Origin: Durusdinium trenchii
Lineage: Eukaryota; Sar; Dinophyceae; Suessiales; Symbiodiniaceae
Assembly (NCBI GenBank): GCA_963970005.1
Contig: CAXAMN010021001.1
Span: 731,728-795,727 of the forward strand
Reading direction: 5' to 3'
Length of the DNA: 64,000 nucleotides
The position numbers were made by a program, and so were the translations under genes. The notes under the pieces were generated by a model, which saw nothing but the letters and a program-made list of their open reading frames with translations, had not been told where the DNA came from and ran no database searches. Every line of letters starts with the position of its first letter. Position 1 is the stretch's first letter. Shown here in pieces: positions 22,241-33,059 of this stretch.

Positions 22241-25013
22241 TCGAGTCTTGCCCCAAGAAAGACCCGTTGCCACTGTCCATCGGCGTTCGATGGAGCGACG
22301 AAGGTGGCTCCAGTCGCCTTCTTACGGGCTCCCATTGGAGTGGGCGAAACATGGAGCCGCCGGGCAGACGGTGACATAGCCCTTGAAACCAGTGGTGACC
22401 TACTACCCTGACACTCCATGGGACTGGAAGCCTACATTGACCCCTTTTCAACCACAACAAATAATGTAAATATGGCATACATGGAGTGTTTGGGCTAGAA
22501 TGGTGGCTGGATGAGGAAATGGATTGCCCCTTATTGCCCCTCAATCAGCACCTCTTGAACTAGGTCAGTATTCCAATCTTCGGCTTGCCGCCACGGCTCA
22601 TGACTGATGCTGCAATCCGCGCTCATGGCTCACAGCCATTTGAGTAGCTATGATGAAATACAGGGGCACCGAGATTTATGTGGCTGCAGTGGAATGGCGC
22701 CTGCGGATCTTGGCCACATCAGCAGCGTGCTTGGTCATGTTTTTGACCCTCAGCTGAAGGAATGCAGAAGTGGACTTCGTGGCAGTGGACTGGAGTGAAA
22801 CGGGGCCCAGACCTTGCGATGTATCGCCTTTTCATTGCAAAATGATCTATGGCCTCAAAAACATTTGCTTGCAAGATCTTGCGAAATGGTCAGTATAGCT
22901 GCCTGTATATCGACCCATTGCCATACACGACATGACACTATCATAATCGTTACATGACTGTGTATATATATATATATATGTACGTCCGAACATATCCGAC
23001 CCTCTCAACCCATTGGAGAGGCTCATGTTTTTTTGTTCCATGAGTTTTCCGTGTTTTGCCGTGCGAGGCCATTCTACCTCAACGCCACAGCCTGTCGTGA
23101 AGTTCCCACATGCGTTGCTGAAGTCACCAACGCCTACCCGCAGAGGCGTGGTCAGCCTGGGTGGGCAGCTGAAGAAGCTGAAGAAGCGAACCAGTCTTGA
23201 GCATGACAGGCTGACAGACAGAAGTTGCTTGTCGTTGCTTGCTTTCGCCAGAAGTTTCATATCCATGGCCAGTGGACAGAGATGCTTCAAAGACGGGCTT
23301 ACGGAAGAAGCCCAGTCTACTAGGCTAGATGATGCTATATATAGCTTGTTATTATATATAGTATTATATCGTTGTCATCTTTATAGTATATATATATATA
23401 CATATACTATACTAATATAGTTTGTTATATATATATTACTATAGATTATAGACTCCTCTAAGACTTAAGACGCCCAACCATCCACCCGAAAATCGTCCAA
23501 AGCCGCGAGTTGGACACTCGCTGGCTGACGCGACACTCGCGACACTGACCGCCGAAGATCGCGGTTGCACGGTGGCACCGGCTGAGGTACCACGCCTTTG
23601 TCTCAATGGGACTTGTTGTGATCCTTCTGCGCGAAGGCACCTTGCTCCTGGCCGCTGGGCGGTCCGGACGGAGCAACGGAGCAAAGAAGTGGGACGGTGG
23701 TGAATGAACGGACCCATGTGCGAGGCCATTCTGTAGTTTGCACACATGGGATTTGGTTCACCGATTTGTTTGGACAAAAAGCAACATTGGAATGTGGTTT
23801 GCAAATGGTTTCATGTATTGGATTTGGACATTTGGGATTTTGGTTTGGAACTCGTTGGTCTTGTGGGGGGTTGTAACGGTGGTGGGTCATTCGTAAGGAT
23901 TGCTTCGCCAATCCATCCCCCCGACAGCATCTACCGGCGGCCAAAGATCGCCCTCGCCCCGTTCAGAGGGGTGAAGCACATGTCACCGAAGGTCGCCACT
24001 CCCCTTTTGCGATGGGTTCGGGCGTCCACCAAAAGCCCACCAAATGGGCGGGTTTCTGGGACGACTGGTCCCCTTTCAAAGGTCTTCCACTGAGATGAAA
24101 CCCAGTTCTACAACATGTCAGCCCATGACCCGACCACTGAACTCACGCTGGGCCATGGGTTTGAACTGGCCATGGGAGGTCAGGGGCCGTCTCCCGAGCG
24201 AGCGAAACCCAGGTTTCAGCCACAGACTGGCTCTTGGATCCCAAGAAATCACAGGGCCTTGAATTCCAAGAACCTTGGCGACCACGGTGGGGTCTGCGGA
24301 CCGACTGGACCTGCCGCAGGTCGCGGTGCTGGTCGGGAGTCGGTAAAGAGGCTGAAACTCCGAAAACTGAAAGGAAAAGGATCTGTTCTTTGGAGGCGTG
24401 TAGTTGATGCTTGATCTAGAAAATATACATTTATACCGAGGAGGTTGTTTGATGTATAGGACATTTCAAGGCTAGGAGTTTGCATTCTCCACGCCCCTTG
24501 GCCCCTTGGCAGTTTTTCCAATGACCCTCCTCTGATCCTCTGAACGCGTTTGAGCCCCAAACACCTTTGATTGGCAAAGGCACCATCAAAGCACTCCCAG
24601 GTTGTTCGGGCCGGCTCACACTTCTAGAATGATCCTATGAATAGTCATCCTTTTCCTGTGACCGTTTGTGGATGATTCTAGATGGAACACACGTTGAGTC
24701 CCGTATACTCCCTAGGGCTCCTGGGCCCATCTCCTCAGGTTCGGTGATTAGACCCCCCCTGCCATCCACCCCATCGAACCTCAGGAAGTGGGCCAGGAGC
24801 CCTAGGGACTACCCAAAGCTTCAAGGACTCTCGGACTACCCAAGCCACCCGTCCTCCCACCTCTCACCCGGTTCGTGGGAACCTGAAAACCACTTAGGTA
24901 GAGGAACATCGTTTTCCTTGCAGCCCTTGCATCAGGCTCCATGTGGGTCCCTTCCACCAGGGTGTATGTTCCTCCAGACTCGGAGACTTGCTCTGAGGAT
25001 TACTTATCGCAAG
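22241..25013 (+). other. Intron-like DNA with AT microsatellites
   Basis: AT dinucleotide runs near 22960-22980 and 23340-23430. A complete CCCTAGGGCTCC element lies at 24710-24807. A Lys-rich frame near 23100-23215 (GGQLKKLKKRTSLEHDR) is possible but unsupported. Confidence 0.35.
24710..24807. mobile_element. MITE-like element, CCCTAGGG family
   Basis: 98 bp beginning CCCTAGGGCTCCTGGGCCCA and ending in the near-exact reverse complement GGGCCAGGAGCCCTAGGG. It is flanked on both sides by ACT. Its interior carries AGGTTCGGTGATTAGACCCC, found in the other copies. Confidence 0.8.
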
Positions 25014-25110
25014 GCTTGCTGTGCGCCATCTTGGCCTCGCTGAGCTCCGTGGAGGCCTACTTGGCCACGAGCGAGTTGCCCTTGGTGCACTTGGGGACGG
25101 TGCCTTGGAC
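25014..25110 (+). CDS. Microbial rhodopsin exon, helix B
   Basis: Acceptor ATCGCAAG|GC, end placed at an AC|GAAC donor that gives the right phase for the next exon. It encodes LLCAILASLSSVEAYLATSE and then LPLVHLGTVPWT. The Ala/Ser-rich helix ending in AYLA and the short B-C hairpin fit helix B of type-1 rhodopsins. Its position 0.6 kb before an unmistakable helix C exon supports it. Type-1 rhodopsins bind retinal and act as light-driven pumps, channels or sensors. Confidence 0.6.
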
Positions 25111-25700
25111 GAACGACCGACCCATGCGCTCGCGAACGGACGAGTGTGACGGTCCAAAGATGTCCAAACATTCGGCAGAAGCCAAGTGGAGAAGCCAAGT
25201 CCTGAGATGACTACACTGGGTCAGTTGAACTATAGTTAAGCATAGAGCATCATAGAAGCTGAAAAAAAAGAAAATGAGGGAACATAGTCTTCCAGCGGTT
25301 CATGTTCAGGTTCACCTGGGCATAGTGACCATCAGATACCATCATTGTATATTATATATACTGTATATATGTTATAAATCAAAAGTCGATACCTTGGGTA
25401 CAGCTTGTGGCATGTTACAGCCATTGCATTTTGGCTTCGCAAGTTTGCACTTGAGTGGATTGCACTGATTATTTAACATCATATCGGTCCATACGGCTGT
25501 CGGTCAAGACCAGGAGATCCCCAGTTGACCACCGAACATGAACGGACTACGAGTTGGAGGTCAACCTGCCGGGTGTTGACCCACAGCCCCAAAGTTGTTG
25601 TTTTCTTTTACAAGCATCAAACATGCAAGATGTGTCTAGAAAAAGGGTCCCTTAGGGGTGAAGGAGTGTCTATGAACCACCCTTTGCATTCTTTTTTCAG

Positions 25701-25798
25701 AATGGTTCAGCAGAGCAGAGCAACCCTGTACCAGGTGCCGGTCTACTCCATCCGCTACCTCGAATGGCTGGTGGACGTCCCCTTGCTGATGATCCTTG
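25701..25798 (+). CDS. Microbial rhodopsin exon, helix C
   Basis: Follows acceptor TTTTTTCAG. It encodes a B-C loop and then VYSIRYLEWLVDVPLLMILG. In bacteriorhodopsin numbering this gives R82, Y83, E85, W86, D89, P91, L92 and L93. The R-Y-x-[DE]-W-x-x-x-x-P-L-L pattern is the signature of helix C in type-1 rhodopsins. The counter-ion position has Glu rather than Asp, position 89 has Asp rather than Thr, and position 96 is Leu. An E-D-L set is not one I know for a standard proton pump, so sensor, channel or altered pump activity are all open. Confidence 0.72.
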
Positions 25799-27107
25799 GA
25801 AAAGATGAAAGACCTGGTTGTTAGTTTCACATTATCATGTGTCCCGTCGGTTTCAGACGCTTTTTCTTGGTTTCAGAAGGTTTCAGATGGTGCTTCTTGT
25901 TGGTTTCAGATGATGTTTCTCGTTTTTAGAACCGTCATCCAAGAAGGTGGTTTTTTGAACCGTCTTCAACCTTGATCTCGGATGAACAGTTCGACCCCTT
26001 GGGAAGCCAGTGCATTGGGCCCGCGGATGGCCCACGAATGGAGCCCACAAAATGCTCATGTTTTGGAGATGAAACGACCCACCAGCACTGCGGGTCCATT
26101 TGGGATGGGTGTCATTCCTATCGACAGCGTGCGGCACTGCGGCCACTCTTCTTTGGCAGGGTGATGATTGTTCATGTTTGCTCATGTGCTTCCTCCTGGA
26201 TGTTTTTGTCAGATATGCTTTTTGAGTTTAGTATATATGTAGTAACTGATAGCTATATAATACTATATATATTATATTATATTATATTAACTAACATACT
26301 CTTTGCAGGGACACAATGTACTGCGCATGCCACAACAACAGACAGGTCATTTCAAGGATAATATGATGACGTAGTATGATATACCTGTTTTGCTCCATTC
26401 ACGGCACATGTACTCAGGGATGCTAATTTCCACATCCTTCAGTCCTGAAAGTGCCGTTGAAACACGCACATTTGTCATGTCCAGCCTGTCCAGCCTGTCA
26501 TGTCCATGAGTGTTTTGACACGAACCTTGTCCGCCCTAGGGTTCGGAGCCCATGTCCTTAGGTTCGGTGCTTAGATCCCGGCACCCACCCCTGCCCCATC
26601 CGCGAAGCGGAGGGGGCGGCCCGACATGACCGCCGCTCGACGCACCGGTGCCGCGTGGCGTCCGAGGATCTTGACGTGCTGTGGAGCTTTGGGCCGTCCG
26701 CTGAGCGAAGCCCTTGGACCCATCCTGGTGACGAATGGCCACCGTGATGAGAAGTGGAGAGAAGTGGAGGAGTGGATTGAGTGGAGGTGGTTCAGCTGTT
26801 CGAATAGATATACTGTACGTGTTATTATACATTTGTTATTATAAAATGTTGGTGGTCCTGATAAACACACCCTGCGCAGGATCAACGTGAGCGTATGTGA
26901 GCATGCAGTCTAATTAACAGGAATTTCTTCCTGAAGCTTTAGTCGTGTGAATGCGTGTGGTCGAGGCATGCTGCCTCAAACCAATCCCAAGATACCCTAG
27001 GGATCCAAGTGCCTTTTCGCTGAGAAGGTACTTGGACCCCCTAAAATGGACATGTGCTTTGGCACCCCTCTCCGCCCATTCGTTTTGTTCCTTTTCACCA
27101 CATACAG
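25799..27107 (+). other. Rhodopsin intron
   Basis: Contains an AT run near 26220-26290 and a CCCTAGGG-family relic at 26536-26600. A small hairpin element with TIR-like ends lies at 26996-27046 (GGGATCCAAGTGCCTT / AAGGTACTTGGACCC). A GC-rich frame near 26630-26800 is possible but unassigned. Confidence 0.35.
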
Positions 27108-27300
27108 CAGCATTGGGCCACTCGAGTGCTCTCTGTCCGAGGCTACATCGTTGTCTCGTGGTGCACGCTCTTCATTGAAGATTTTGCGGTCCGCTGGGCC
27201 GTGATCTCTCATACCTTCTTGGCTTATGCGTGGGCATCGGAGAGGATGATCCAGTGGCTCTGGCTCGGAGCGTTGTCGTTCAATTCCACGCGATCCACAC
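27108..27300 (+). CDS. Possible rhodopsin exon, helix D and start of E
   Basis: After acceptor CATACAG the frame reads QHWATRVLSVRGYIVVSWCT and LFIEDFAVRWAVISH. The end is MIQWLWLGALSF, which resembles the Trp-rich start of helix E in type-1 rhodopsins. Position and strand fit the gene. Sequence match is only by pattern. The 3' end of the exon is not fixed. Confidence 0.35.
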
Positions 27301-27325
27301 GATAGTTCCGGATTTGAGGATAGGT

Positions 27326-27434
27326 GGCCCAGTTGCCTAATGGGTAAGGCGTCGCCTTTGCAAGCTGTTTGCCCTTGTGGGCTGCACACTGCTTGATAAG
27401 CACGAACTTGGAGGTTCGACTCCTCCCTGGGTCG
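27326..27434 (+). tRNA. tRNA-like unit with an oversized anticodon region
   Basis: Acceptor stem GGCCCAG (27326-27332) pairs with CTGGGTC (27427-27433). The D arm is GCCTAATGGGTAAGGC. The T arm is GGAGG-TTCGACT-CCTCC (27410-27426) and holds a perfect B box. The region between D and T arms is about 36 nt too long. It holds two possible anticodon-like loops, TTTGCAA and TTGATAA, of which only the second has partial stem pairing (GC/GC plus T-A). It may be an intron-containing tRNA, a pseudo-tRNA or the head of a SINE. Anticodon not assignable. Confidence 0.55.
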
Positions 27435-28936
27435 TTTACTCTGCTTAACAAGCACGTGTTGGAACCCTGATCCCCCGCACTTCCGAACGACAAACTAGTT
27501 AGATCCCAGACCACCCATTGTATTGGAATTAGTTACCCACATTAGGATACAAAAAAAGGGTCATAAGTGGGGTCAGTGTATGTACCTATTCCGATCCCAT
27601 AGAGTGTCTGAGCCCGGGGCCCTCCGAGCTCGGACCGCCGACAAGACGCCGCTGGCGCGTCCCAAAGCACCGGTCGCCCCGATGCTGGGGGCGGTGGATC
27701 CCGGTTGAGCATGTGAGCGGCTTCCAGCCCTGGTGGGTTCATGCATGTGTTTGTTTGACCCATCCCATTGGTCCATTAGTTCAAGTCAAGGGACATTGGG
27801 AGGTAACACCTGCATTCTGAGTGTCCTGCAAAACTGAATTCAATTTTAAGAGGTTTTTGCATTGAACAAAGGTGTTTCAGTGAAAGGGTCGTATTCTGAC
27901 CACAATAACATCATGATAGCCCATGATGAGACTCCAGTTGCGTAGCTTTAAGTTTTTTCGCGGATTGGCTTCCCCACCAAAACCGCGATTTTGTTTGTTC
28001 TAGGGCAACGGCTCAAGAGTCCGGATAAAATCACCAACACCTCGCAAATGTTGCCTTAGGCTCCCGCCGAGATTATGCTTGTCACCTACAAAAACCCTCT
28101 GGTTGGTGGACATGAGCAGGGCATTGTTTTCTTCGTCTCTTTAAATGAGCCGTCTGCTAAGCACTGCTCCAAGCACGTGCGACGAGTCCGCGGTTCGCGA
28201 CCAGGTGGGTGAAGGATTTCTGGAAGGAGGCCAAGGATGTGCCTTGCCGAGGCCGTTCTTCTGTCCTTGGACCAACCGAGTCGACTGGGTCGGAATGTGT
28301 ACATGGCTGACCAAGAAGGGTCGTTCGTTTCTTCAGAGAGGTTCGGAATGTGTGGAGTGAGTCACAGTGAGGGTGTCTTTGGTCACAGTGCCCTAGGGAT
28401 CTCTTCTGTGGAGGTACTTGGATCCTTAGGGGTGAGTCATGGAAAAGCGCACACCGGACTCGTCACGTAGGACGAACCGGACGAGTTTTCCCAACGCAAC
28501 GAGTCATGGAACGTGTGAATGGCATGGTGTGGAAGGTTTGCTGATGTTCCAGGGAAGAGCCACGAGTCATTGGAAGATCAGATCCTCTGGATGGTCGCAT
28601 CTGAGCGGCCAAAAGCCCCCCAATGGCATCAAATGGCTGGTTTATGCTGGTTTAGTGGGGATAACCACCGTTTTTTTCAGGTGCTAGTTGGCATCTCGGC
28701 TCGACCAGTCGGATTCTCACAACTCGTTGGTCCTCTCAGACCACTCCAACAGCTGCGACTGGATGTCCTTGACTGGGGCACACCTTCCACGCTGCGGCAC
28801 AAAAAAAGGGGTGTGTCAAATACGGGAGACCCCCAAAATCTCGCCCCTGGCTTGGAGTTGATCTCACCCCAATTAAAATCCCTTCTTGCCTGTACTTCCC
28901 CTTCTCTTTCGAGCTGAGCGTTCTTTCCAGTCGTCT
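27435..28936 (+). other. Intron-like region
   Basis: Two weak exon candidates. One is near 28168-28310 (RFATRWVKDFWKEAKDVP). The other starts after a good acceptor at 28681 (VLVGISARPVGFSQLVGPLR). Both lack a family match. Confidence 0.3.
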
Positions 28937-29035
28937 CAGACAGGTGGCCGAGCGGCGTCCGTCATCCTTCTCATCGTGGTCTTTGGCATCTCGGCCGGGA
29001 TTGTTTGCACCGACTCGTATAAGTCGAGGAGGAGA
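28937..29035 (+). CDS. Possible membrane-helix exon (rhodopsin helix E?)
   Basis: The frame reads GGRAASVILLIVVFGISAGI followed by VCTDSYKSRRR. That is a hydrophobic helix with a basic cytoplasmic end. It would complete helix E and the E-F loop if the surrounding exons are one rhodopsin. It has no diagnostic residue. Confidence 0.35.
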
Positions 29036-29847
29036 ATGAAGGATTCGACACCAGTTCCTGAGAATTATAGCGCTGTTTTACCTGGGATGTATGTCTTAAG
29101 CGTTGATTTAAGTTGCGGCTTAGGAATTGTTTGGAGCTGTTACACCACAAGACAAGGCAATCGTTCCAAAGGACAATGCTAATTGCGCTCTAAACATAGC
29201 TTACTACTGGCAAATGAATCTACAACCTTTTCAATTACATGTTGTTGCTTGTTATGAACTCCACTTCAAGAGCATTTATGTGATCTTTTACTTTTCCTGG
29301 TGGGTAGTGTGAGCCCCCTGAGGGTTTGCGGAGGAAGTGGCCATTCCATAGCATACCTTTTGTGAGCCATCCGGGCCATCCGCGCGTAACCTGATGTGAG
29401 GCATCTATGGTGTGATTTACTTGCTTGGCTGCAGTGGAGTCATCAGCTTTGCGACAGAACACTTGGGATACACCTTCATGGGCTTCGGGTGCAAGGTGCC
29501 TTGGTTTTCACTTGTGGTATATACTTGCCTTTTTGTTATAGTATGTTATACTTGTTGCTGTAATTTGTTGGTTGTTTTCACAACGTGAGTATGTGATTAG
29601 ACATGCTAATGTGGTACATCGTGGTATTATATATATTATATATTATCTTATAAATATATATATATACATGTGTATATATATATATATATTCTATATGAGC
29701 TCGCCAGATGTAGAGTTGCCTGTACTTGATCTTTGTTTTCCATACACAAACCTAAACCGTTTTCAGCTTAAGCCGTTTTCGGTGCACAGGTGCATGGTTC
29801 TTCTTTTCGATGATCGAAGTAGGTGTTGCATACGGACACGGGGATCC
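29036..29847 (+). other. Intron-like region
   Basis: TA-rich run at 29625-29695. No gene seen. Confidence 0.35.
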
Positions 29848-30144
29848 CCATCTAGTGAACCCATCAAACACCTCCATGCGCCGCCGGGTTGGGTGGACAG
29901 CTTCTTCCGGACCCTTGGGCCAGAAGAGACCGACACCAGGCATGGCGTGGCGTTCCAACCGACCCCCGCAAGGGAGAAGGAACTGATCCGGAAACTCGAG
30001 TCCAAAATCCAGAACAGGCCAGGGCTGTCTCCCTTTTTTCACATCCTTACACCACCCGAAACTGACTCTTATATTGAGTTCCTTGCACATGGAACACAAG
30101 CAGCACTTTGGACTCCGCAACCGACCCTGTTGGTTTGGCGGTGA
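29848..30144 (+). CDS. Exon-like ORF, soluble, unknown
   Basis: A 99-codon frame with KHLHAPPGWVDSFFRTLGPE, then REKELIRKLESKIQNRPG and ETDSYIEFLAHGTQAALW. It looks like real soluble protein and ends at TGA 30142-30144. No family recognised. It lies between candidate rhodopsin exons but reads hydrophilic, so it may be a loop insertion, a different gene or chance. Confidence 0.4.
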   Translation, partial: PSSEPIKHLHAPPGWVDSFFRTLGPEETDTRHGVAFQPTPAREKELIRKLESKIQNRPGLSPFFHILTPPETDSYIEFLAHGTQAALWTPQPTLLVWR

Positions 30145-30885
30145 AGCCGCCGCTCCCGGCGTTTGGTTCGGGCAGGTGACGTTGAGCATCCTTTTCGCCT
30201 CGATCCGGGCCTACCAGACGCATCAGGCCGCGTGGTCGGGACCCCGGTGGAGGCACCGGTGAATCCGGGAAACTCCGGGCGTCGTCTCAAAGGATTCTGG
30301 GCCTGACCTTCTGTGCCAGCAACGTCTTTTTTCTTGGCCTGTATGATCCTGTATGTGTGCTTTTTGGGAGTGGGAACACAATCAGGTCTTTTAAACCAAC
30401 ACTGTGTGCCAGCACTTTGGGTTGACGTCATGTATGTATAGATGTTTCAGTGAATTTGATGACTGTGTTCCCTGGTGGGGAGAATCACATGTTTGTGTTG
30501 CATCAAGGAGTAAGTCCTATGCACTGTTTTTGTTTCCACACGGTGTTGTCTTGGCATTTGATGCGAATCACCTCAAACAATTTGATATAGTTGGAAACAC
30601 ATATTTGTTGGTTAAGCCTCCCTCAGCCTGTCGAGAAATGGTGGTGTGTTATTTGTGTTGCCGATGTAATACAACATGAGATGCAAAGGTTATTCCCAAG
30701 ATATTTTTCAGGAAACGGTGGATACAAATTTGCACGATCATTTCGGCGCCAGCAGAAACAAACAAAACGTGAGTGACACACATAACATTAATGATGTTGA
30801 AAACAACATGGAACTGTTTTGTCAGACCATGTCAAATCGGTACATAGCAGAGTTCAATGGAATGGCATGCATATACGTTGATGGG

Positions 30886-30924
<39 letters not shown>

Positions 30925-31894
30925 GTCTTTTTTCAGATATGATGGTTAAAACCCTTACTTGGGATGATTGAACTCACTGACCAATATGTTTCCAAGTGAG
31001 TTGAACCGAGGGTTTTAGAGCAGCTTCAGATTGTTCTAGTGTGGGTGTTGATGGACAAAATCTTGGATTTCCAGGCGATTGACGCAGAAGACCACGTAAC
31101 ATCTTGCAATCCACAACGTGATGTGCTGTCATCCAGCAATGTTGATGCCGAGAGGACCTGTACCAGTATTGTGTTTGATGATTGTTGGATGCAGAACTTC
31201 CCTGATCTTCTCGTAAAGGACACCCAAAGGACTCCCAAATGACTCTGTGGTACTTGCCCAATATATATATATATTCTTTTGGGCCCTTGGGCCTGCGAAA
31301 TGAATGTTCTTTGCTGGGAAGATCCCTGTAGATCAATCCGATGAGTTGAACCCGAAGCAGCGTTGCGCAGAACACAAAGAGCTGCGCAGTCAGCGGCCTG
31401 CGTCCCAGGTCTGACAGCCGGATGGATTCAGTGCACTAAACATCCGGCCTCGTCGGACAGCCGCGCGCACCGCGCCCAGTGGATCGAGAGGACCAATGGC
31501 ACAGACCCCAAGAGGTTGGTGGTTTTATAGAGCCCCCATCTAAAGGACATCTTGGGGTGCCAGTGCCATGGAACCTCTGAAACCACTGTAATTTACTTGG
31601 AAGGTCATGATCCTGGCCTGCTGGCTTCCAAGGAGTTAGGTAGCTGGGCATTTTCTCCGTACGTCTCTTTGAGAGGGGGCAAATTCAAACAAACATGCAG
31701 AGGTGCAGTTGCAGGGCGTTCCCTAGCCACGTGCTCGTTTTGTTCAAACAATTTGGAGCGGTTCTTTCCACGTTTGACACAGCCGAAAAAGGGCTTCAAT
31801 TTTTGTGAGTTCCATTTGGTTTAGGTTTAATAGAGTTTTGGAACTACATTCTGAGGATCTAACGGTACAAACTGATACAAACGCTCCTGGGCAG
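30145..31894 (+). other. Region with repeats, one weak membrane-like frame
   Basis: The frame near 30150-30262 reads GVWFGQVTLSILFASIRAYQ and could be a helix exon. There is a GTT microsatellite at 30885-30923 and a minus-orientation inverted-repeat element at 31476-31591. No other gene recognised. Confidence 0.35.
31476..31591 (-). mobile_element. MITE-like element, AGTGGTTTCAG family (reverse copy)
   Basis: Read on the minus strand it starts TTACAGTGGTTTCAGAGG and holds ATGGCACTGGCACCCC. It then has TTTAGATGGGGGCTCTATAA and ends in an inverted copy of the start. The same order of blocks occurs at 33604-33710 and 56052-56157. Confidence 0.7.
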
Positions 31895-31954
31895 GTCCTT
31901 GCGCGGCTCCTGGGGAAACTCCGGGGTGTCAGCGTGGCCTTTGTGTGGCTTGGC
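31895..31954 (+). CDS. Possible rhodopsin exon, E-F loop and helix F
   Basis: From acceptor CTGGGCAG to a GA-type donor (GGCA|GAGAAC) the frame reads VLARLLGKLRGVSVAFVWLG. The basic loop followed by LRxVxVxxxW resembles the start of helix F in type-1 rhodopsins. The expected Y-P pair would have to be in the next exon, which I did not find. Confidence 0.35.
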
Positions 31955-32082
31955 AGAGAACTCGCAGCGTGGTGGGTGAACTGGCTGAGGGAAACCTAGG
32001 ACTAGTAGAACCTGTTGATGTCCCGTGTTTTAGAGTCCAACCACCCAAAATATGCTTGACCTCATGTATTGTCCGTAAACAG

Positions 32083-32123
32083 GGGTCAGATATGGTCAGA
32101 CGGGTTCTAGATAGGGCTTTAAG
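32083..32123 (+). CDS. Short exon candidate with canonical edges
   Basis: 41 bp between GTAAACAG and AAG|GTAAGA encode GSDMVRRVLDRALR. Splice signals are the best in this area. It does not fit a rhodopsin helix, so its gene is unclear. Confidence 0.35.
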
Positions 32124-32221
32124 GTAAGAACTTGAGAATGTCACGAGTCATCTGGATGTGTATATGACCACAATTGACCCCTGGACATATTTCGGGACAT
32201 CGACCAGTCAACTCATTGGTT

Positions 32222-32261
32222 GAGGTTCGGGTCCCCCAAAATTCCCAAATACCCGAACCTC
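32222..32261. repeat. Perfect 11-bp inverted repeat
   Basis: GAGGTTCGGGT and ACCCGAACCTC are separated by 18 nt. This is a simple intronic hairpin. Confidence 0.7.
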
Positions 32262-32983
32262 GTCTCAGGTCTGGTTTTACGTGTTTGAGTCCTCCGGTGG
32301 AAGGCCACCTACGACGTGGAGGTACTCCGGAACCCTTAGCGCAGCCCATTGGTTTGTTATATATGAGTATTTCCGACTAAACCGCTTTTTGGAGGTTAAA
32401 CCCTTACATAGCAGGGGATCTAAGGAAATGTAGAAGCATTGTTGCGAGTTGTCTTTCATGAGTTGTTTCTTGAGTAAGATCTGTTCGCAAACCACGATGT
32501 AGCATGTGTGACTTTGATAACTTGATTCACTGGGAACGTGAATTCCACGTGTTCCTTCTTGTGTGGTTTTGGTCTTAGGATTTAATGTGAACCTGAGGAT
32601 GGTAAACTGGTGAACCTACTACAATCATCAAACGTTTTATGTTTAGCGGATCCAGTTACAATGATAGTGGTTATCATCTATAGAGGAAAATCCACTTGCT
32701 GTACGAGGTATCCAATACTAATTTAACTTGGTATCCAGGACTTGAGGGTAACAAACAGTAGATAAAGGCACAGTTGCTGAATTTCATAGTCCTGAATGAT
32801 AGGACCCCAAGGTCCTTGAAGAAAGAAATACATGTACGTAGATTTAGCGCTAAATTCAATTTGCAGACGTTGGGGTCAAATCTTACGCTCACCAAAAAAA
32901 CGCTCGCCGCCATTCACTTGCCCTAGCAGTGGTTCCATTGACCACAAAACCACTCACCAAATTCACTTCTACCGTTCACTCAG

Positions 32984-33059
32984 TGATACTGAAGGCCGCT
33001 CTTGCGGTGATTTTCACCCATGCCACCCCCGCTGAGACAGATTCCTTAACAGTTCAGAG
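32984..33059 (+). CDS. Rhodopsin exon candidate, helix G with retinal lysine
   Basis: After acceptor TTCACTCAG the exon starts with two bases of a split codon (xTG). It then encodes ILKAALAVIFTHATPAETDS and ends at CAGAG|GCAGAT, a GC donor. Position fits helix G, in which the retinal lysine lies four residues after a key Asp (D-x-x-x-K). Here the lysine is residue 4 of the exon, so the Asp would be the last full codon of the previous exon, which I could not find. Without that exon the assignment stays tentative. Confidence 0.42.

Noticed and set aside
25701..33059. Heliorhodopsin instead of type-1 rhodopsin
   Set aside because: Glu at the counter-ion position would fit, but the conserved Pro91-Leu-Leu and Trp86 of type-1 helix C are present.
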